From the NCBI GenBank assembly GCA_003149065.1, contig QGFZ01000001.1, positions 744,001 to 808,000 of the forward strand: DNA of 64,000 nt, read 5' to 3'. Positions within the stretch are counted from its first letter, which is position 1. The number at the start of each line of letters is the position of its first letter. Origin of the DNA: Ruminococcaceae bacterium R-25 (lineage in GTDB: Bacteria > Bacillota > Clostridia > Saccharofermentanales > Saccharofermentanaceae). Below the pieces are notes generated by a model. The model was not told the origin of the DNA. It saw only the letters and a program-made list of their open reading frames with translations, and ran no database searches. Made by a program: the position numbers and the translations under genes. This document shows positions 15,787 to 25,949 of the stretch, one piece after another.

Positions 15787-17970
15787 ATGGGTTTGGCTGG
15801 CAAGAACACAATTCCAAAACCGGTTAAAAAGGGTTATGTAAATGTTCCCCTTGTTATTCAGATGGAGGAATTGGAATGCGGCGCCGCTGCCCTTGCCATG
15901 ATCCTGCACTTCTATAAATACTGGATACCTTTGGAGCAGACAAGAAGCGACTGCGGTGTCTCTATGGCTGGTGTAAATGCCAAAAACATTGTAGAAGCAG
16001 CAAGGACATATGGCCTTACGGCAAAAGGCTGGAGAGTCGAGGCTGAAGAACTTAAGGATAACGGACCTTTCCCCTGCATTATCCATTGGGGATTCAATCA
16101 TTTTGTAGTGCTTTGCGGTTTCCAAGGCAATAAAGCGTTTATTAACGATCCTGCAAAGGGAAAGATCAAGGTTGATTGGGAAGAATTCGACCGTGAATAT
16201 ACAGGAGTCTGTCTTTTCTTTGAACCTTCTGAGGAATTTAAGCCGTTTGGAAAACCTAAATCTGTATTCAGTTATGCCCGCGAAAAGCTTTCCGGTGCAG
16301 GAAAAGCAATATTCTTTGCTCTCATCACGACTACAATTGCTTCAATCCTGGAGATGTTTAAACCTGCATTTGCAATGACATTTATTGACCGTTTGCTATC
16401 AGGTTCTGATCCGGATTATCTGAATCTTTTCACGTTCATATTCCTGTTATTTGCACTTGTTTCTGTGGTTACAGGTGCTATCTCAGCTATTTATACACTG
16501 AAGATCGAAGCAAAGCTCGCCGCAAAAGGCAGTTCGAATTATCTTAGGAAAGTCCTGCACCTTCCAATGCTCTTCTTCTCGCAAAGACATGTATCTGATA
16601 TAGCCGACAGGCAGACTATGAACGCTTCTGTAGCTAATACTTTGATACAGACATTTGCTCCCCTGATCCTGCAGTCGTGTATGCTCGTAATCTATCTCGT
16701 CATCATGATTAGATACAGTCTGATTCTCACGCTTATTGGTGTTGGAGCGATCATCTTAAACCTGCTCTTCTCAACATTGATTGCCGTAAAGCGCAACAAT
16801 ATAGCAAGAGTAAGCCAGCGTAATGAAGCGGCTCTTGCGTCCGAGACAATGTCCGGCATCACCATGATTGAAACTATTAAAGCATCAGGTTCCGAGAGAG
16901 GATTTTTCGGCCGCTGGTCAGGCTATCAGGCAAGGTTAAATACTCAGAATGTTAAAAGCACTAAATTGAATCTTCTGTTAAATACCATTCCCTTCTCCAT
17001 TACAGGTTTAGCAAACGTTATCGTATTAGGTATAGGTGTTCTGCTTATTATCAACGGTAAGTTCACTGCCGGTATGTTAATGGCATTCCAGGGATATCTC
17101 TCATCCTTCATGACTCCTGCCACATCTCTTATCAGTGCCGGACAGTCGATTCAGGAAATGAAGACTAAGATGGAACGAATCGATGATGTAATGAACTATC
17201 CTGAAGATTCTGTGTTTAATGCGAAAAGTGACACTGAAAGCACTACAAAACTCGATGGCGATATTGAATTAAAGAATGTCACTTTCGGTTATTCCAAGCT
17301 CTCAAAGCCTCTGTTTAACGATCTTTCATTGTCTATAAAAGCAGGCAGGAAAACAGCAATCGTCGGAAGATCAGGCTGTGGTAAATCCACATTAGTAAAA
17401 CTCATTTCAGGTCTTTATCAGCCTGATTCAGGCGACATATTAATTGATGGCAGATCTTTAAAGGACATCGACAGAAAATCACTTATAGGATCTGTCAGCG
17501 TTGTCGATCAGGAAAGCACTTTATTTGATGATACGATCTTAGATAACATCAGGCTTTGGGACCAATCTATCGTTGGGGATAGCATAACAGACGCCCTTAA
17601 GGATGCCTGGATCTACGATGATGTTAAAGCTTATGATGATTATTTACAGCACAGGATCTTAGACGGCGGCAAAGATCTGTCCGGCGGCCAGAGACAGCGC
17701 CTGGAGATCGCCAGAGCACTTGTAAGAAACCCTTCTATCCTGATAATGGACGAAGCCACTTCTGCCCTTGATTCAGAGACAGAAGCCAAGGTAATGAATT
17801 CTATTAAAAACCGGAACATCACCACCATAATAGTTGCTCACAGACTTTCTACCATCAGAGACTGTGACGAGATAATCGTTATCGACAAAGGTTCTGTAGT
17901 CCAGCGCGGAACGCACGAAGAGCTGTTCTCTAAAGAAGGTTTATATAAGGAGTTGGTATCAAATGAATAA
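15787..17970 (+). CDS. NHLM peptide exporter with C39 peptidase domain
   Basis: A 727-aa ABC exporter. Residues 25-150 are a C39 peptidase: ECGAAALAMIL with Cys31, HWGFNHFVVL with the His, and FINDPAKG with the Asp, all three catalytic residues present. A six-helix membrane domain follows (about 170-450), then an ATPase with GRSGCGKSTL, LSGGQRQRLEIARAL and ILIMDEATSALD. It would cut double-glycine leaders, such as that of the peptide at 10950-11186, and export the core. I chose the ATG at 15787 over an earlier in-frame one at 15742 because the earlier start lies inside the preceding gene and adds unrelated residues. Confidence 0.93.
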   Translation: MGLAGKNTIPKPVKKGYVNVPLVIQMEELECGAAALAMILHFYKYWIPLEQTRSDCGVSMAGVNAKNIVEAARTYGLTAKGWRVEAEELKDNGPFPCIIHWGFNHFVVLCGFQGNKAFINDPAKGKIKVDWEEFDREYTGVCLFFEPSEEFKPFGKPKSVFSYAREKLSGAGKAIFFALITTTIASILEMFKPAFAMTFIDRLLSGSDPDYLNLFTFIFLLFALVSVVTGAISAIYTLKIEAKLAAKGSSNYLRKVLHLPMLFFSQRHVSDIADRQTMNASVANTLIQTFAPLILQSCMLVIYLVIMIRYSLILTLIGVGAIILNLLFSTLIAVKRNNIARVSQRNEAALASETMSGITMIETIKASGSERGFFGRWSGYQARLNTQNVKSTKLNLLLNTIPFSITGLANVIVLGIGVLLIINGKFTAGMLMAFQGYLSSFMTPATSLISAGQSIQEMKTKMERIDDVMNYPEDSVFNAKSDTESTTKLDGDIELKNVTFGYSKLSKPLFNDLSLSIKAGRKTAIVGRSGCGKSTLVKLISGLYQPDSGDILIDGRSLKDIDRKSLIGSVSVVDQESTLFDDTILDNIRLWDQSIVGDSITDALKDAWIYDDVKAYDDYLQHRILDGGKDLSGGQRQRLEIARALVRNPSILIMDEATSALDSETEAKVMNSIKNRNITTIIVAHRLSTIRDCDEIIVIDKGSVVQRGTHEELFSKEGLYKELVSNE

Positions 17971-20035
17971 TAACTCCGGAAATATGAACTATGAGAAATA
18001 TGCTTTATCCGCTTTGCTTAAAGCAATGCAAATTAATATGCCCGAAATCCATGAAACAACTGGTCTTATCGATCATTTAAATGTCGTATCAGCCTTAACA
18101 GGAATAATGTACCGTGAGGTAACCCTCCCCAATAAATGGTACAATGATGCAGCAGGCCCCATGATCGCTTCTATTAAAGACTCAGACAAAACTGTAGCTC
18201 TTATTCCTTCCGCATTCGGAGGATACCATTATTCTGATCCAGACTCAGGCAAAAATATCCGTATAAACAGCAAGAATGCAGCACAATTAAGCGATAAAGC
18301 ATTATGTTTCTACCGTCCTCTGCCCCAGCGACAGATGAACACCAAAGATCTCCTGCGCTATATGCTCAAATGTCTTAACGCCTGGGATTTCATAAGTTTT
18401 GCTCTTGCTTCAGCTGCGATCACAATAGTCGGATTGCTCGCACCTACGTTAAATCAGATCTTGATAGGACCGGTAATTCAGGCAAAAAGCATGGCGCTTT
18501 TATCCGCTGCTGCAAGCTTTCTGTTCTTCGCAACATTGTCCACTATATTCCTTACAATTATCAGAAGTCTTCTCTTAGCAAGGATACGAAACAAGCTCAG
18601 CATCAATACCGGTGCAGCTTCCATGATGAGACTTCTCTCACTCCCTGCTCCGTTCTTCAGAACGCACTCTGCCGGCGAGCTTAATCAGGACATTACAAAT
18701 GTTGATAAGCTCTGCAATACAATAGTTGATACATTCTTCTCGTCAGCTGTAACGGGGCTGTTCTCGCTTGTTTATCTGTTCCAGATATTCAGCTTCGCTC
18801 CAAGCCTCGTCTGGCCAAGCTTAACCGTTACTATATTGACCGTCTGCATCACACTGATAACATCGAAAATGCAGATCAGAGTTGATAACGAGAAACTAAA
18901 AGCAAACGCAAATGAGCGTGGTTTTGTATATTCTCTGATATCCGGAATCCAAAAGATCAGAGGCTTTGGCGTTGAGGAACAAGCATTCGAGAAGTGGTCT
19001 AAGTACTATTCAAAGACTTCAGAGCTCACCTACAATCCCCCTCTGTTCATACGTTTATCACAAGTCATGATCACAGCAGTATCTCTGCTCGGAACACTTG
19101 CCATGTACCTTATAGCCGTAAAGAACAATGTCTCTGTAGCTGACTACTATGCTTTCAATGCATCTTACGGTTATATCTCATCAGCATTTACAGCGTTATC
19201 AACACTAGCCATCTCCACGGCTACGGTTAAGCCTATTCTGAAGCTTTTAAAGCCTTTATTCGATGCCGTTCCTGAGTCAAACGGCAACGCTGAAGTAATC
19301 AACGAACTTCAAGGAAATATCGAATTACAGAACATCACTTTTAATTACGTTGAAAACACAAAGCCTGTATTTACGGATCTTAACCTTAAGATCAACAAAG
19401 GCGATTATGTTGCTATCGTCGGACATACAGGCTGCGGTAAAACAACATTAGTGCGCCTGCTTCTTGGTCTTGAGAAGCCTACGGAAGGCAAAGTTCTCTT
19501 TGATGACAAGGATCTTGAATCAATAAATAAGAATTCACTTAGACAGCACATCGGTACCGTTATGCAGGACGGAAAGCTATTTGCCGGTACCATCTACGAC
19601 AACATTGCTATATCCAATCCTAGCACAAAGTCTGAAAATGTTTGGAAAGCGGCCGAAATAGCCTGCATCGCAGAAGATATCAAAGATATGCCTATGGGAA
19701 TGCGGACCATGATCCAGGATGGCGGTCTCTCCCTTTCCGGTGGTCAGAGACAAAGATTACTTATCGCACGTGCAATTGCTTCTGATCCAAGCATACTTAT
19801 CTTTGATGAAGCAACATCTTCCCTGGATAACATTACTCAGCAAAAGATAACAGAAGCTCTGGAATCACTTAATTGCACCAGGATCATCGTTGCACACCGC
19901 CTCTCTACTATTCAGAAATGCAACAGGATATTAGTGCTTAATAATGGAAAGATCGCCGAGGAAGGAACCTACAGCGATCTTATTGAAAAGAATGGGATAT
20001 TTAAAGGTTTGAGTGAAGGCCAGGAACTGTTATAA
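17963..20035 (+). CDS. NHLM exporter partner ABC permease/ATPase
   Basis: A 690-aa half-transporter. About 130 N-terminal residues form the non-peptidase domain typical of the second NHLM ABC protein, then six membrane helices (about 150-430) and an ATPase with GHTGCGKTTL, LSLSGGQRQRLLIARAI and ILIFDEATSSLD. It overlaps the C39 partner by 8 bp (ATGAATAA), so the two probably form a heterodimer. Its 3' end overlaps the convergent glycosyltransferase gene by 6 bp; no terminator is visible between them. Confidence 0.92.
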   Translation: MNNNSGNMNYEKYALSALLKAMQINMPEIHETTGLIDHLNVVSALTGIMYREVTLPNKWYNDAAGPMIASIKDSDKTVALIPSAFGGYHYSDPDSGKNIRINSKNAAQLSDKALCFYRPLPQRQMNTKDLLRYMLKCLNAWDFISFALASAAITIVGLLAPTLNQILIGPVIQAKSMALLSAAASFLFFATLSTIFLTIIRSLLLARIRNKLSINTGAASMMRLLSLPAPFFRTHSAGELNQDITNVDKLCNTIVDTFFSSAVTGLFSLVYLFQIFSFAPSLVWPSLTVTILTVCITLITSKMQIRVDNEKLKANANERGFVYSLISGIQKIRGFGVEEQAFEKWSKYYSKTSELTYNPPLFIRLSQVMITAVSLLGTLAMYLIAVKNNVSVADYYAFNASYGYISSAFTALSTLAISTATVKPILKLLKPLFDAVPESNGNAEVINELQGNIELQNITFNYVENTKPVFTDLNLKINKGDYVAIVGHTGCGKTTLVRLLLGLEKPTEGKVLFDDKDLESINKNSLRQHIGTVMQDGKLFAGTIYDNIAISNPSTKSENVWKAAEIACIAEDIKDMPMGMRTMIQDGGLSLSGGQRQRLLIARAIASDPSILIFDEATSSLDNITQQKITEALESLNCTRIIVAHRLSTIQKCNRILVLNNGKIAEEGTYSDLIEKNGIFKGLSEGQELL

Positions 20036-21067
20036 CAATTGCTTCTCTAAAACGGGAAGGACCGCAGAAGAATCGTACTTTTCATATTCTTTTTGACCAT
20101 TACGGCCGATATTAATCAACTCATCTATATTTTTAGTAGCATATATAATTGTATCTACCAGTGAATCAACATTAAGGTATTCATATCCTAATGCTGTTTT
20201 ATGGTCTTCAAATATTTCATCAAAATATAACCATTTTGACGAGATTGTTGGAATACCGGCAGCAAAAGCATCAATTATAGTTCCAGGAATTCCTTCATCA
20301 GGGAAACGTGTGGGAAACAATAAAACATCATGCTTTTCCAATGTTAATACAGCATCTTCAGAATTAACAGAGCCTTCATAAACAACAAAAAAATATTTTT
20401 TCAATAATGACTCAAATTCTTCTTTATAATCAGGATCTATTCCACCATAAATATGCAATTCAAATCGTATATTTGAAACTAATTCTTGAGCTCTCGAAAT
20501 TGCAATAATAGCATCAGTTATACCCTTCTCTTTTGTAACTCTCGAAAAAGTACAAAAAGACATAACAGTCATATTGTGATGTAGTGAATCATAACTGCGC
20601 CCCAAAGTCTTTACAGACTTAAAGTTTCTAAGCAAATACACTTCCGGGAAACCTAAAGACTGCAACTCACAACAGTTTTGTTTGCTTTCAGGTAAAATAG
20701 CTGAACAAAAGCTTAGTCTTTTTCTTGCTTTGGAATCATTGGCGATTCTGCCGCTGATTCTTACTCCAATTGGTATATAAATTACTCTTCTTTTAAATAT
20801 CTTCTGAAGAAGTCGAACATAAGAAACATATGAACCTTTAATAGCAGAAGTTACCAGAATAACGTTTTCGCATTTTTTAAATGCCTTAAAAACTTCTGCA
20901 AAAACAATAGCAATACGTTTTTTTCCGCCCCAAATATCAACATATGAAATCAGTTTTTCCCCATGCTTTTCTAATAATCCATAATAGATATTTCTGGTTT
21001 TTACTACAGCACCTATCATATCGTTTTTCTTAAAATGGAGCTGACCTATAACAACTGTATTCTTCAT
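20030..21067 (-). CDS. GT4-like glycosyltransferase
   Basis: A 345-aa GT-B type protein. The donor half has FSRVTKEKGITDAI, HIYGGIDPDYKEEF and LFPTRFPDEGIPGTIIDAFA, where the usual EX7E is replaced by a DEGIPGTIIDAF variant. It is the last gene of the second polysaccharide operon and runs into the NHLM exporter 3' end by 6 bp. Probable cytoplasmic addition of a repeat-unit sugar; substrate unknown. Base composition is more A+T-rich than the exporter genes next to it. Confidence 0.82.
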   Translation of the reverse strand: MKNTVVIGQLHFKKNDMIGAVVKTRNIYYGLLEKHGEKLISYVDIWGGKKRIAIVFAEVFKAFKKCENVILVTSAIKGSYVSYVRLLQKIFKRRVIYIPIGVRISGRIANDSKARKRLSFCSAILPESKQNCCELQSLGFPEVYLLRNFKSVKTLGRSYDSLHHNMTVMSFCTFSRVTKEKGITDAIIAISRAQELVSNIRFELHIYGGIDPDYKEEFESLLKKYFFVVYEGSVNSEDAVLTLEKHDVLLFPTRFPDEGIPGTIIDAFAAGIPTISSKWLYFDEIFEDHKTALGYEYLNVDSLVDTIIYATKNIDELINIGRNGQKEYEKYDSSAVLPVLEKQLL

Positions 21068-21076
21068 ACAATCTCC

Positions 21077-22183
21077 TTATAAATCACCAGTCAGAATACT
21101 CTCCAATCGAAGAGCTTCATGATCAATGTCAAAATCCGAATCTTTCAACTTTTCGCTCATTAATTCTCTGTTTGTATTCTTATTATTCAGTTTGTTCAAA
21201 ATAACTTCGCCCCAAATACTTGCATCATTAATTGGTAAAAAAGTAACATCACCGCTTATATTTGACTCATAAGTAATAACATCAGAAACAATACAAGGCA
21301 GACCGGATACCTGAGCTTCTACCATTACAATCGGTAACCCCTCATATAAAGACGGGAGCACAAATACATCCATGGAATTATAATATCTGTTAATATCAGA
21401 CCTGTCTCCGAGAATAAAACAGCGATCTTGCAAGTTTAATGAGTTTATTTTTTCTTGCAGCTTATCTTTTAAAATTCCTTCACCAATAATCATCAGTACA
21501 ACATCAATATCGCTTTGTTCAATGATACTTTTTAATATTTCAGAAAGGAATAACACATTCTTCTGATCAACGAGTCTTCCAACAAATCCAATAACCTTAG
21601 TACTGTCTGAAATATGCAGTTCATTTCTAACCTGAATGCGCTCTTCTTCATTGAATCTAAACATATCGATATCAACTGCATTATGAATAAACTGCACCTG
21701 ATCATTCGGTAAATACATAAATTCAGTAGCTTTCTTAGAACAGGAAAATCTGGTTACTTTAAGTCCGGATAACCTTTTTTTATTAATGTTAAAAACAAGA
21801 CGATGCTTTGAATCATCAACAACAAGCCTTGAATTGTGAGCGTGTACAAACACACGGTAGCCAAGCGAAATCGCTATCTTAATCGGTTCTATCCAACCTA
21901 ATGTTGAAAGATTAAAATATACTGCATCGTGTGTTTCTCTTAAGCTTTTTAATATGTTCCTGTTTTCCTTAAGATTCAAAAACGGATTCTTTGTTCTTTT
22001 AGTAATGTAATATATCTTTCCGCCTAATTCTTCTATTCGATCCTGAATCGAACAGGAACAGCCTTCAATTATATAATCAAAAACAGTATCTTCTGACATA
22101 TGACGGTTCATTTCTGTTAAATATGAACCTATTCCGCCAAAAGTCTTTGAATCGACTAAACCATAAACAAGAATTCTACTCAT
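21077..22183 (-). CDS. GT4 family glycosyltransferase
   Basis: A 368-aa GT-B enzyme starting MSRILVYGLVDSKTFGGIG with the acceptor loop, and ending in a donor domain with FVGRLVDQKNVLFLSE and VLPSLYEGLPIVMVEAQVSG (EX7E). This is a GT4 of the EpsF/capsule type. It lies 9 bp upstream of the next GT gene. Substrate cannot be deduced. Confidence 0.88.
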   Translation of the reverse strand: MSRILVYGLVDSKTFGGIGSYLTEMNRHMSEDTVFDYIIEGCSCSIQDRIEELGGKIYYITKRTKNPFLNLKENRNILKSLRETHDAVYFNLSTLGWIEPIKIAISLGYRVFVHAHNSRLVVDDSKHRLVFNINKKRLSGLKVTRFSCSKKATEFMYLPNDQVQFIHNAVDIDMFRFNEEERIQVRNELHISDSTKVIGFVGRLVDQKNVLFLSEILKSIIEQSDIDVVLMIIGEGILKDKLQEKINSLNLQDRCFILGDRSDINRYYNSMDVFVLPSLYEGLPIVMVEAQVSGLPCIVSDVITYESNISGDVTFLPINDASIWGEVILNKLNNKNTNRELMSEKLKDSDFDIDHEALRLESILTGDL

Positions 22184-22202
22184 TGCTATTCTTCTTCAAA
22201 TA

Positions 22203-23135
22203 TTACCGGCTATAGATTTTTTGAACATATGACTTTTGTTCGCCGGTTAGTTCGTCATCAAACCCCAGTTCGATCTCAAACCCCTCACCGGTATGAACCC
22301 GGTCCTTGATCTGATTGGGATATGAAATGCTGCTGCAGTTTCCCAAAAATCTAGCCCATAAAGAAAAAGAAGAACCAGACGAAATCATTATCGGTGACCT
22401 TGATAAACCAACTATATCTCCAATACTATTTCCAAAGGTTATCCGATTTACTTCAGGAAGACAGATCAAATCAGCCAGCTCTTCATCTGTTCCATCAGAG
22501 AATAAATTAACCGGAACATTCCAACCAGCAGCATCGCGCAACTTTTTCACAACGTTTACGTACCAATCGATGTGAATTCTCATATTGTTTTTGCCTTTGT
22601 CAAGCTCCTTGGTTGTCTTGTCAAAATCGCCCAGTCTGACGTGTACGCTAATAGTGTTTTCTGCGTTATAAGCTAATGCTCTTTTGCCCTTTTTACCCAG
22701 GCTGCTGATAATGATATCGACTATCTTATCTCTATATTCCCGAGTGCCGTTGAAATTCATTTGGAAAACACCGGGAGCTAACTTAAAATCGTCATACACA
22801 ACTATGTCATTCTCACCTAAATTATCCCAATCAATTTCATCGAGCTTATTGGTGTGAATCTTCTTACCAAAGCAAAGCTTCATATATTTCTTAAAACCAC
22901 TGCACATTTTGGTCTTATTTGTAAACAATCCAATATAAGAACGCTTATCTTTTTCATGTCTGATCCATGGTCCAACTTTTATTGAAGGCCATGTCGGCCA
23001 AATAAGTGTTGCATTGTGTTTTTCAGAAGCTGCAATTACCCTTGACCATGTAAACAATAGATTTCCAAGGCCTGCACCGCCTAATCTGACACCGATTAAT
23101 TCATACTTTGAGAACTTAGGATATATATATGCCAT
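22203..23135 (-). CDS. GT11/alpha-1,2-fucosyltransferase-like enzyme
   Basis: A 310-aa protein. GGAGLGNLLFTWSRVIA near residue 18 corresponds to the GGLGNQxFxYA loop of GT11, ISVHVRLGDF near 165 corresponds to HxRRGDY, LFSDGTDEELADL matches the FSDD region, and SSGSSFSLWARFLG matches the SSFSWWAA box. All four landmarks are in order but diverged, so a GT11-related enzyme using GDP-fucose or another sugar is the best call. No GDP-fucose genes are in the window. ATG with an A+T-rich leader; 11 bp after the flippase gene. Confidence 0.75.
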   Translation of the reverse strand: MAYIYPKFSKYELIGVRLGGAGLGNLLFTWSRVIAASEKHNATLIWPTWPSIKVGPWIRHEKDKRSYIGLFTNKTKMCSGFKKYMKLCFGKKIHTNKLDEIDWDNLGENDIVVYDDFKLAPGVFQMNFNGTREYRDKIVDIIISSLGKKGKRALAYNAENTISVHVRLGDFDKTTKELDKGKNNMRIHIDWYVNVVKKLRDAAGWNVPVNLFSDGTDEELADLICLPEVNRITFGNSIGDIVGLSRSPIMISSGSSFSLWARFLGNCSSISYPNQIKDRVHTGEGFEIELGFDDELTGEQKSYVQKIYSR

Positions 23136-23146
23136 ATATTACACCG

Positions 23147-24598
23147 TTACTTTGTGTGCTTAAATTTCTTTACAACCCCATGTACAAGAAATCCCGCAAG
23201 ATTATTCTTACTGAATAATCCATAAACGAAGTACAATATTCCATAAACAACAACACCGACAAGCACATCTACTATCAGATATACAACAGACGTCGTATGC
23301 AGCAGTTGGACAGCCTTTATTGCAATGAACATGCCAAGACCTATCAGCCATAAAACAAGATTATTTTTAATATAGTTCTTGAAAGGAAGATATTTTCTTA
23401 CAGAAAAAGTAAAGAACAAAGCAACTGTCAATTGAGCTGCAATCGTTCCGATCGCAGCACCGAGTGCAGCAAATTTCGGAATAAATATAAAATTAAAGAT
23501 CAGATTAATACCTGCTCCGGCAAAAGTTGATTTTATGTAAACCATATCAAGATTATTAGGAATAATATACTGCATCCTTAAAACATTAGCCCATCCGTAC
23601 ATAATGATAGTTGGAACTAAGGCCATCATGATAGGTCCGCTCTTAACAAAATCATTTCCATAGTAAATAAGAACTAATTCATCTGCGATTGCAAGAATTC
23701 CAAACATGCAGGAAGTGCTGACTAAAAACGTAAGATCCATAGAAGAACCGATTGTCTTTTCTGCTTTCTCTTTTTCGTTGTGATAAACATAAGACATCTT
23801 AGACAGCATAACAGAACCGATTGCAGTAAATACCAGAGCTGGTATCTGTATGATCTTATCTGCATACTCGTAATACGCCAGTTCCGTTTCACTGGCAATT
23901 GCACCGATCATAATCTTATCCATTGTCTGGTATATGCTGACAGCAATTGCAGGGACAAACAAAAGAAGCGTCGGTTTAAAATGAATCTTAATATCTTTCC
24001 ATTTACAAATTCTAAACTTAACTCTTTTTAGTACGATCGGCCATAACAGTAACTCTGAAATCAGAAATAATGCAGACATTATTAAACAGTAAACAGCAAC
24101 ATCATCCTTATCACGAACAAAAACAAATACCGAGATCAAATTTACTAATTTAATAAACATTGTTCTGATAGCCATTGTCGAAAACATTTCCATTCCTTCA
24201 AGGAACCAACCGACAGAAAAAACAGACATAAGAACATATAGACCGACAATAAGCGCCATGAGCCTGTGTATTCTACAGAACACTATCAGGTATACAATAT
24301 ACCCTGCACAGGCAATTCCTGCTGTAATCAATTGAAGTGAATACAGCTCCGAAAAGGCCTTGCTTCTCAATTCAAAATCATCTCTGTTCCTTGCAATTGT
24401 TCTGTTTCCGTAATTTCTTAATCCGAGCATGCCAAACATTACAAAATATGCAGCAACAGAATGCACATAAGTATAAATACCAACATTCTCCGCACCAAGG
24501 ACTCTGCCTAAATAAGGTGCAGTGATAAGAGGTACAATCATCGTTAACAGATTGTATCCGATACTCATTACAAGATTTTTTCCAAGTTTTCTATCCAT
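23147..24598 (-). CDS. Wzx-like polysaccharide flippase
   Basis: A 483-aa polytopic protein: MDRKLGKNLVMSIGYNLLTM, then PLITAPYLGRVLGAENVG, a hallmark of RfbX/Wzx exporters, and about 12-14 helices. It moves the second operon's lipid-linked repeat unit outward. I prefer the ATG at 24598 because it makes an 8-bp ATGGATAG overlap with the Wzy stop codon, as in other gene pairs here; an ATG six codons upstream is possible. It is a different lineage from the flippase at 360-1862. Confidence 0.9.
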   Translation of the reverse strand: MDRKLGKNLVMSIGYNLLTMIVPLITAPYLGRVLGAENVGIYTYVHSVAAYFVMFGMLGLRNYGNRTIARNRDDFELRSKAFSELYSLQLITAGIACAGYIVYLIVFCRIHRLMALIVGLYVLMSVFSVGWFLEGMEMFSTMAIRTMFIKLVNLISVFVFVRDKDDVAVYCLIMSALFLISELLLWPIVLKRVKFRICKWKDIKIHFKPTLLLFVPAIAVSIYQTMDKIMIGAIASETELAYYEYADKIIQIPALVFTAIGSVMLSKMSYVYHNEKEKAEKTIGSSMDLTFLVSTSCMFGILAIADELVLIYYGNDFVKSGPIMMALVPTIIMYGWANVLRMQYIIPNNLDMVYIKSTFAGAGINLIFNFIFIPKFAALGAAIGTIAAQLTVALFFTFSVRKYLPFKNYIKNNLVLWLIGLGMFIAIKAVQLLHTTSVVYLIVDVLVGVVVYGILYFVYGLFSKNNLAGFLVHGVVKKFKHTK

Positions 24599-25898
24599 TA
24601 TTATCGCTTTCGGCATTATCTACATTATCGAAACTATCTTGAACAATATTTTCTGTATTTGAATCAGATTCAGCTTTTTCAACTCCTGCATTTTTACGAA
24701 TCCAAAAATTCTTTGCTACAACAAATGATAATCCCCACCAAAGCGGAATCTGAGTAAGATAGTAACCACTAAACATAGACAGTGTAAAACCACAAAGGAA
24801 GAAGTAAAACCAGATCAAATCAGAATTATCCAGTCTTATCAATCTTATAGAAGAAACAAAACAATAGAACAGAAATAAAATAGCAATAATAGTAAGAACT
24901 AATCCACCCTCGACAAGGATATCTGTGAAAAAATTATGGGTATACTGTCCAAACTCCAAATATACAGAACCAAACCCATGACCCCAAATTGGTTTCTGTA
25001 TAAATGTATCAATAGCCGTTTCAATTTTTGCAAGTCTTCTAATATCACCTGCACCTTTTATCATAGATATAATACGACCATATCCTGATGTAGAAACCGA
25101 AGACTTAAGCACAAACCAATTCGCAGCATAAACACCGATCAAAGCAATGAGGCCTACCAAAAGCACACGTAATACCTTGTAATTTTGATATAGTCCAAAT
25201 CGGTACGCCAAAAATATGCTTATTATAAAAAATACAATAAACGTAACAAATCCACCGCGGCCACCGGAAATCAACGTTACAAGCAAGTCCAAGAATATAA
25301 CTATGCCACTGACAACTAATCCAAGCTTGTTTTTGAAAAACAAGAAATGAACTTCCGTATGTCTTGTTAGAAGGTAATACTCCATCATAGCAGCAGAATA
25401 TGCCGCCATATATGATACACGTTGATAATCAAGACCATTCTCGTTATCCATGAGTCCGCCGGAGGTAACTAAAGTCGGGTGCAATGTACAAATAAGAGCA
25501 ATAATAGCAAATACTGTTCCTACAAGAGGAGCAAGTCTCTTTACTTTTACCTGAAGTTGTTCATCTTCTGCCACAAAGCAGGCAAATAAACCATTAGGCA
25601 GAATTTGACCGGCAAGACATAACAAGCTGCCCATATAATTACTCTCTTGAAGTATAGGATACATTGCCGGTGTAACCAAAGCATATAACCCGATAACTGC
25701 AGCGTAGACTAAGAAAATTATTCCGAATATAATAGGTACTTTTCCCTTTCTTCGGATAATGAAAACCAATATTGATAATGCCGTTAAAGCAACAAGGAAA
25801 ATGACATACGTTTTATAAGAAACTAACCCGGGAAGGAAAAACAAAATAATTGCATGTGTAATCGATGCAAATAATTGTAGATATGTTAAAATATCCAA
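24591..25898 (-). CDS. O-antigen ligase/polymerase (Wzy-like)
   Basis: A 435-aa membrane protein with about 10-12 helices and the Wzy_C-type region: ISGGRGGFVTFIVFF, then WGHGFGSVYLEFGQYTHNFF, the His-containing periplasmic loop of O-antigen ligase/polymerase family proteins. It should polymerise the repeat units of the second polysaccharide. Start is TTG at 25898 with GGAG eight bases before. The C-terminal 40 residues are acidic and Asn-rich. The 8-bp overlap with the flippase gene suggests coupled expression. Confidence 0.86.
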   Translation of the reverse strand: MDILTYLQLFASITHAIILFFLPGLVSYKTYVIFLVALTALSILVFIIRRKGKVPIIFGIIFLVYAAVIGLYALVTPAMYPILQESNYMGSLLCLAGQILPNGLFACFVAEDEQLQVKVKRLAPLVGTVFAIIALICTLHPTLVTSGGLMDNENGLDYQRVSYMAAYSAAMMEYYLLTRHTEVHFLFFKNKLGLVVSGIVIFLDLLVTLISGGRGGFVTFIVFFIISIFLAYRFGLYQNYKVLRVLLVGLIALIGVYAANWFVLKSSVSTSGYGRIISMIKGAGDIRRLAKIETAIDTFIQKPIWGHGFGSVYLEFGQYTHNFFTDILVEGGLVLTIIAILFLFYCFVSSIRLIRLDNSDLIWFYFFLCGFTLSMFSGYYLTQIPLWWGLSFVVAKNFWIRKNAGVEKAESDSNTENIVQDSFDNVDNAESDNNG

Positions 25899-25949
25899 TT
25901 CAATTTCTCCATTCTTTCAAAAACAACAATTATACAGTCATTAAGAGCG

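Noticed and set aside
15703-16125. 140-codon minus-strand frame opposite the C39 peptidase domain
   Set aside because: Antisense shadow of a gene with an intact catalytic Cys, His and Asp.
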